This document shows positions 63,189 through 64,000 of a stretch of DNA of 64,000 nt, in pieces (the first letter of the stretch is position 1; the number at the start of each line of letters is the position of its first letter). The notes beneath the pieces were generated by a model, which did no database searches, was not told where the DNA came from, and saw only the letters and a program-made list of their open reading frames with translations. A program made the position numbers and the translations under genes. Where the stretch lies: assembly GCF_003955735.1 (NCBI RefSeq), contig NZ_CP034464.1:4340001-4404000 (forward strand), given 5' to 3'. This stretch comes from Undibacterium parvum. Lineage in GTDB: Bacteria; Pseudomonadota; Gammaproteobacteria; Burkholderiales; Burkholderiaceae_D.

Positions 63189-64000
63189 TCAGCGCAAAAA
63201 GCTGCCGTTTTTGCCGATCACCACCATCTCGACAAAACTTGATCCATTGTGCATATTCGGGCCGAAGTTAATTGTATAACCGCCCAGATCTATGTTGCCC
63301 ATGGTTTCTGCGGTCTTGATAAAGCGTTCGCGGTTCAAGTCTTTGCCGACCTTGCTAGCGATTTCTGAAAACGTTTTGGCTGCGATATACCCCTCAAGGC
63401 TGGTGAAGTCATAAACGCTGTGTCCGGCTTTTTGCATGGCTTTTTGGTATTCGGCGACGATAGGACTACGGGTATTCCAGGGCAGTGGCACCACTTGCGA
63501 AATACTGACGCCGATGCCGTCTTTGCCTAAGGCGGCGGCAAATGCACTACTGCCTACCATCGAGGTATTGAAAAATTGTCCGAGATAGCCGGCCTTGCGC
63601 ATCTCTTTGATCAGGTTCGCTGAGGTCAGATAACTACAAAGTTGAATCACCGCATCCGGTTTTTTGGCTAATAGTTTGGCACTAACGCCAGTTGCGCCGA
63701 TGGCAATCGCGTTACGTCCTACCGAGGCAGTTTCAGCCAGTTCCAGACCTAGTTTTTGCGCAGCGCTTGCGACGGCGGTCATCGCCGATTTTCCTTCGGC
63801 ATCGTTTTGATAAAGAATTGCGATGCGTTTTATTCCCATGACTGACAACTGTTCTAAGCTATGGCGAATTTCATCGAGTAAGCTGGCGCGGGTATTAAAT
63901 ACATAGCGATTCGAGGCGTCGCGTAGCGGCGCCGCGCCCGAAAGTGGCGCGAAAAAAGGTAATTTTGCCTTGTTGACGAGCGCCAGTGCAGCGGTGCTGG
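63189..64000 (-). CDS. ABC-type branched-chain amino-acid binding protein, partial
   Basis: Periplasmic binding protein of the Peripl_BP_6 (LivK-like) class. The frame is open from the window edge at 64000 to a stop at 63189, so the N-terminus is missing; an internal ATG at 63848 is not the true start, because the upstream residues continue the domain (LPFFAPLSGAAPLRDASNRY, VFNTRASLLDEIRHSLEQL). Family segments: IKRIAILYQNDAEGKSA, KKPDAVIQLCSYLTSANLIK and YDFTSLEGYIAAKTF. About 270 residues are visible. It is convergent with the AsmA-like gene. Ligand unknown. Confidence 0.88.
   Translation of the reverse strand, partial: STAALALVNKAKLPFFAPLSGAAPLRDASNRYVFNTRASLLDEIRHSLEQLSVMGIKRIAILYQNDAEGKSAMTAVASAAQKLGLELAETASVGRNAIAIGATGVSAKLLAKKPDAVIQLCSYLTSANLIKEMRKAGYLGQFFNTSMVGSSAFAAALGKDGIGVSISQVVPLPWNTRSPIVAEYQKAMQKAGHSVYDFTSLEGYIAAKTFSEIASKVGKDLNRERFIKTAETMGNIDLGGYTINFGPNMHNGSSFVEMVVIGKNGSFLR

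Overview
The window looks like a chromosomal segment of a motile, Gram-negative betaproteobacterium, most likely of the Oxalobacteraceae (Undibacterium/Herminiimonas/Janthinobacterium type). This rests on gene content and order: gmk-rpoZ-spoT, yicC-kinase-phosphatase-rph-rdgB-hemW, a DUF3138 porin, DUF3422, and flagellar genes of beta-proteobacterial arrangement. Base composition is near 50% GC throughout. I saw no transposase, phage gene or CRISPR array. Both ends cut genes: fliF at the left, an amino-acid type ABC binding protein at the right.

Layout. (1) 1-8.7 kb: flagellar block. fliF (cut) and fliE diverge. On the minus strand run fliC, flaG, fliD, fliS, fliT, fliK, an FlhB C-domain-like protein and ycgR. 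A good sigma-28 promoter precedes fliC. (2) 9-11.4 kb: a diguanylate cyclase and an atypical NarL-type regulator with Glu at the phospho-acceptor position. (3) 11.5-22.5 kb: housekeeping genes (greB, DUF3422, spoT, rpoZ, gmk, yicC, a Ser/Thr kinase with PP2C phosphatase, rph, rdgB, hemW). (4) 22.6-26.1 kb: an HDOD protein with degenerate EAL, a PAS-GGDEF-EAL protein, and tRNA-Ser(UGA).

(5) 26.1-43.3 kb: a 17-kb polyamine uptake and catabolism block, all on the minus strand. It holds puuD, a gamma-glutamylpolyamine synthetase, a putrescine-type aminotransferase, potFGHI, a porin, puuC, a type III glutamine synthetase relative, puuB, a second synthetase and a second puuB. A divergent MocR-type regulator (43.6 kb) sits behind a 32-bp palindrome. 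(6) 45.1-48.7 kb: a CaiB-type CoA-transferase, glutaryl-CoA dehydrogenase and a divergent LysR regulator, i.e. glutarate breakdown. (7) 49.2-53.2 kb: a large two-propeller sensor kinase. (8) 53.4-58.9 kb: a hotdog protein, then a beta-alanine module (MocR regulator, beta-alanine:pyruvate aminotransferase, CoA-acylating semialdehyde dehydrogenase, cupin). (9) 59.4-63 kb: an unusual protein with about 650 residues of Ala/Gln/Glu/Lys-rich coiled coil, one membrane span and an AsmA-like periplasmic part.

Modules 5, 6 and 8 fit together. Gamma-glutamylation of polyamines would yield GABA-type products, cadaverine would drain through glutarate, and aminopropyl groups of spermidine would drain through beta-alanine. 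This is inferred from neighbourhood and families.

The most notable non-coding signal is a dispersed palindromic repeat with an exactly conserved 16-bp core (GCGCATATTCCATGCG). It occurs in four intergenic copies plus one decayed copy, each just 3' of a gene.
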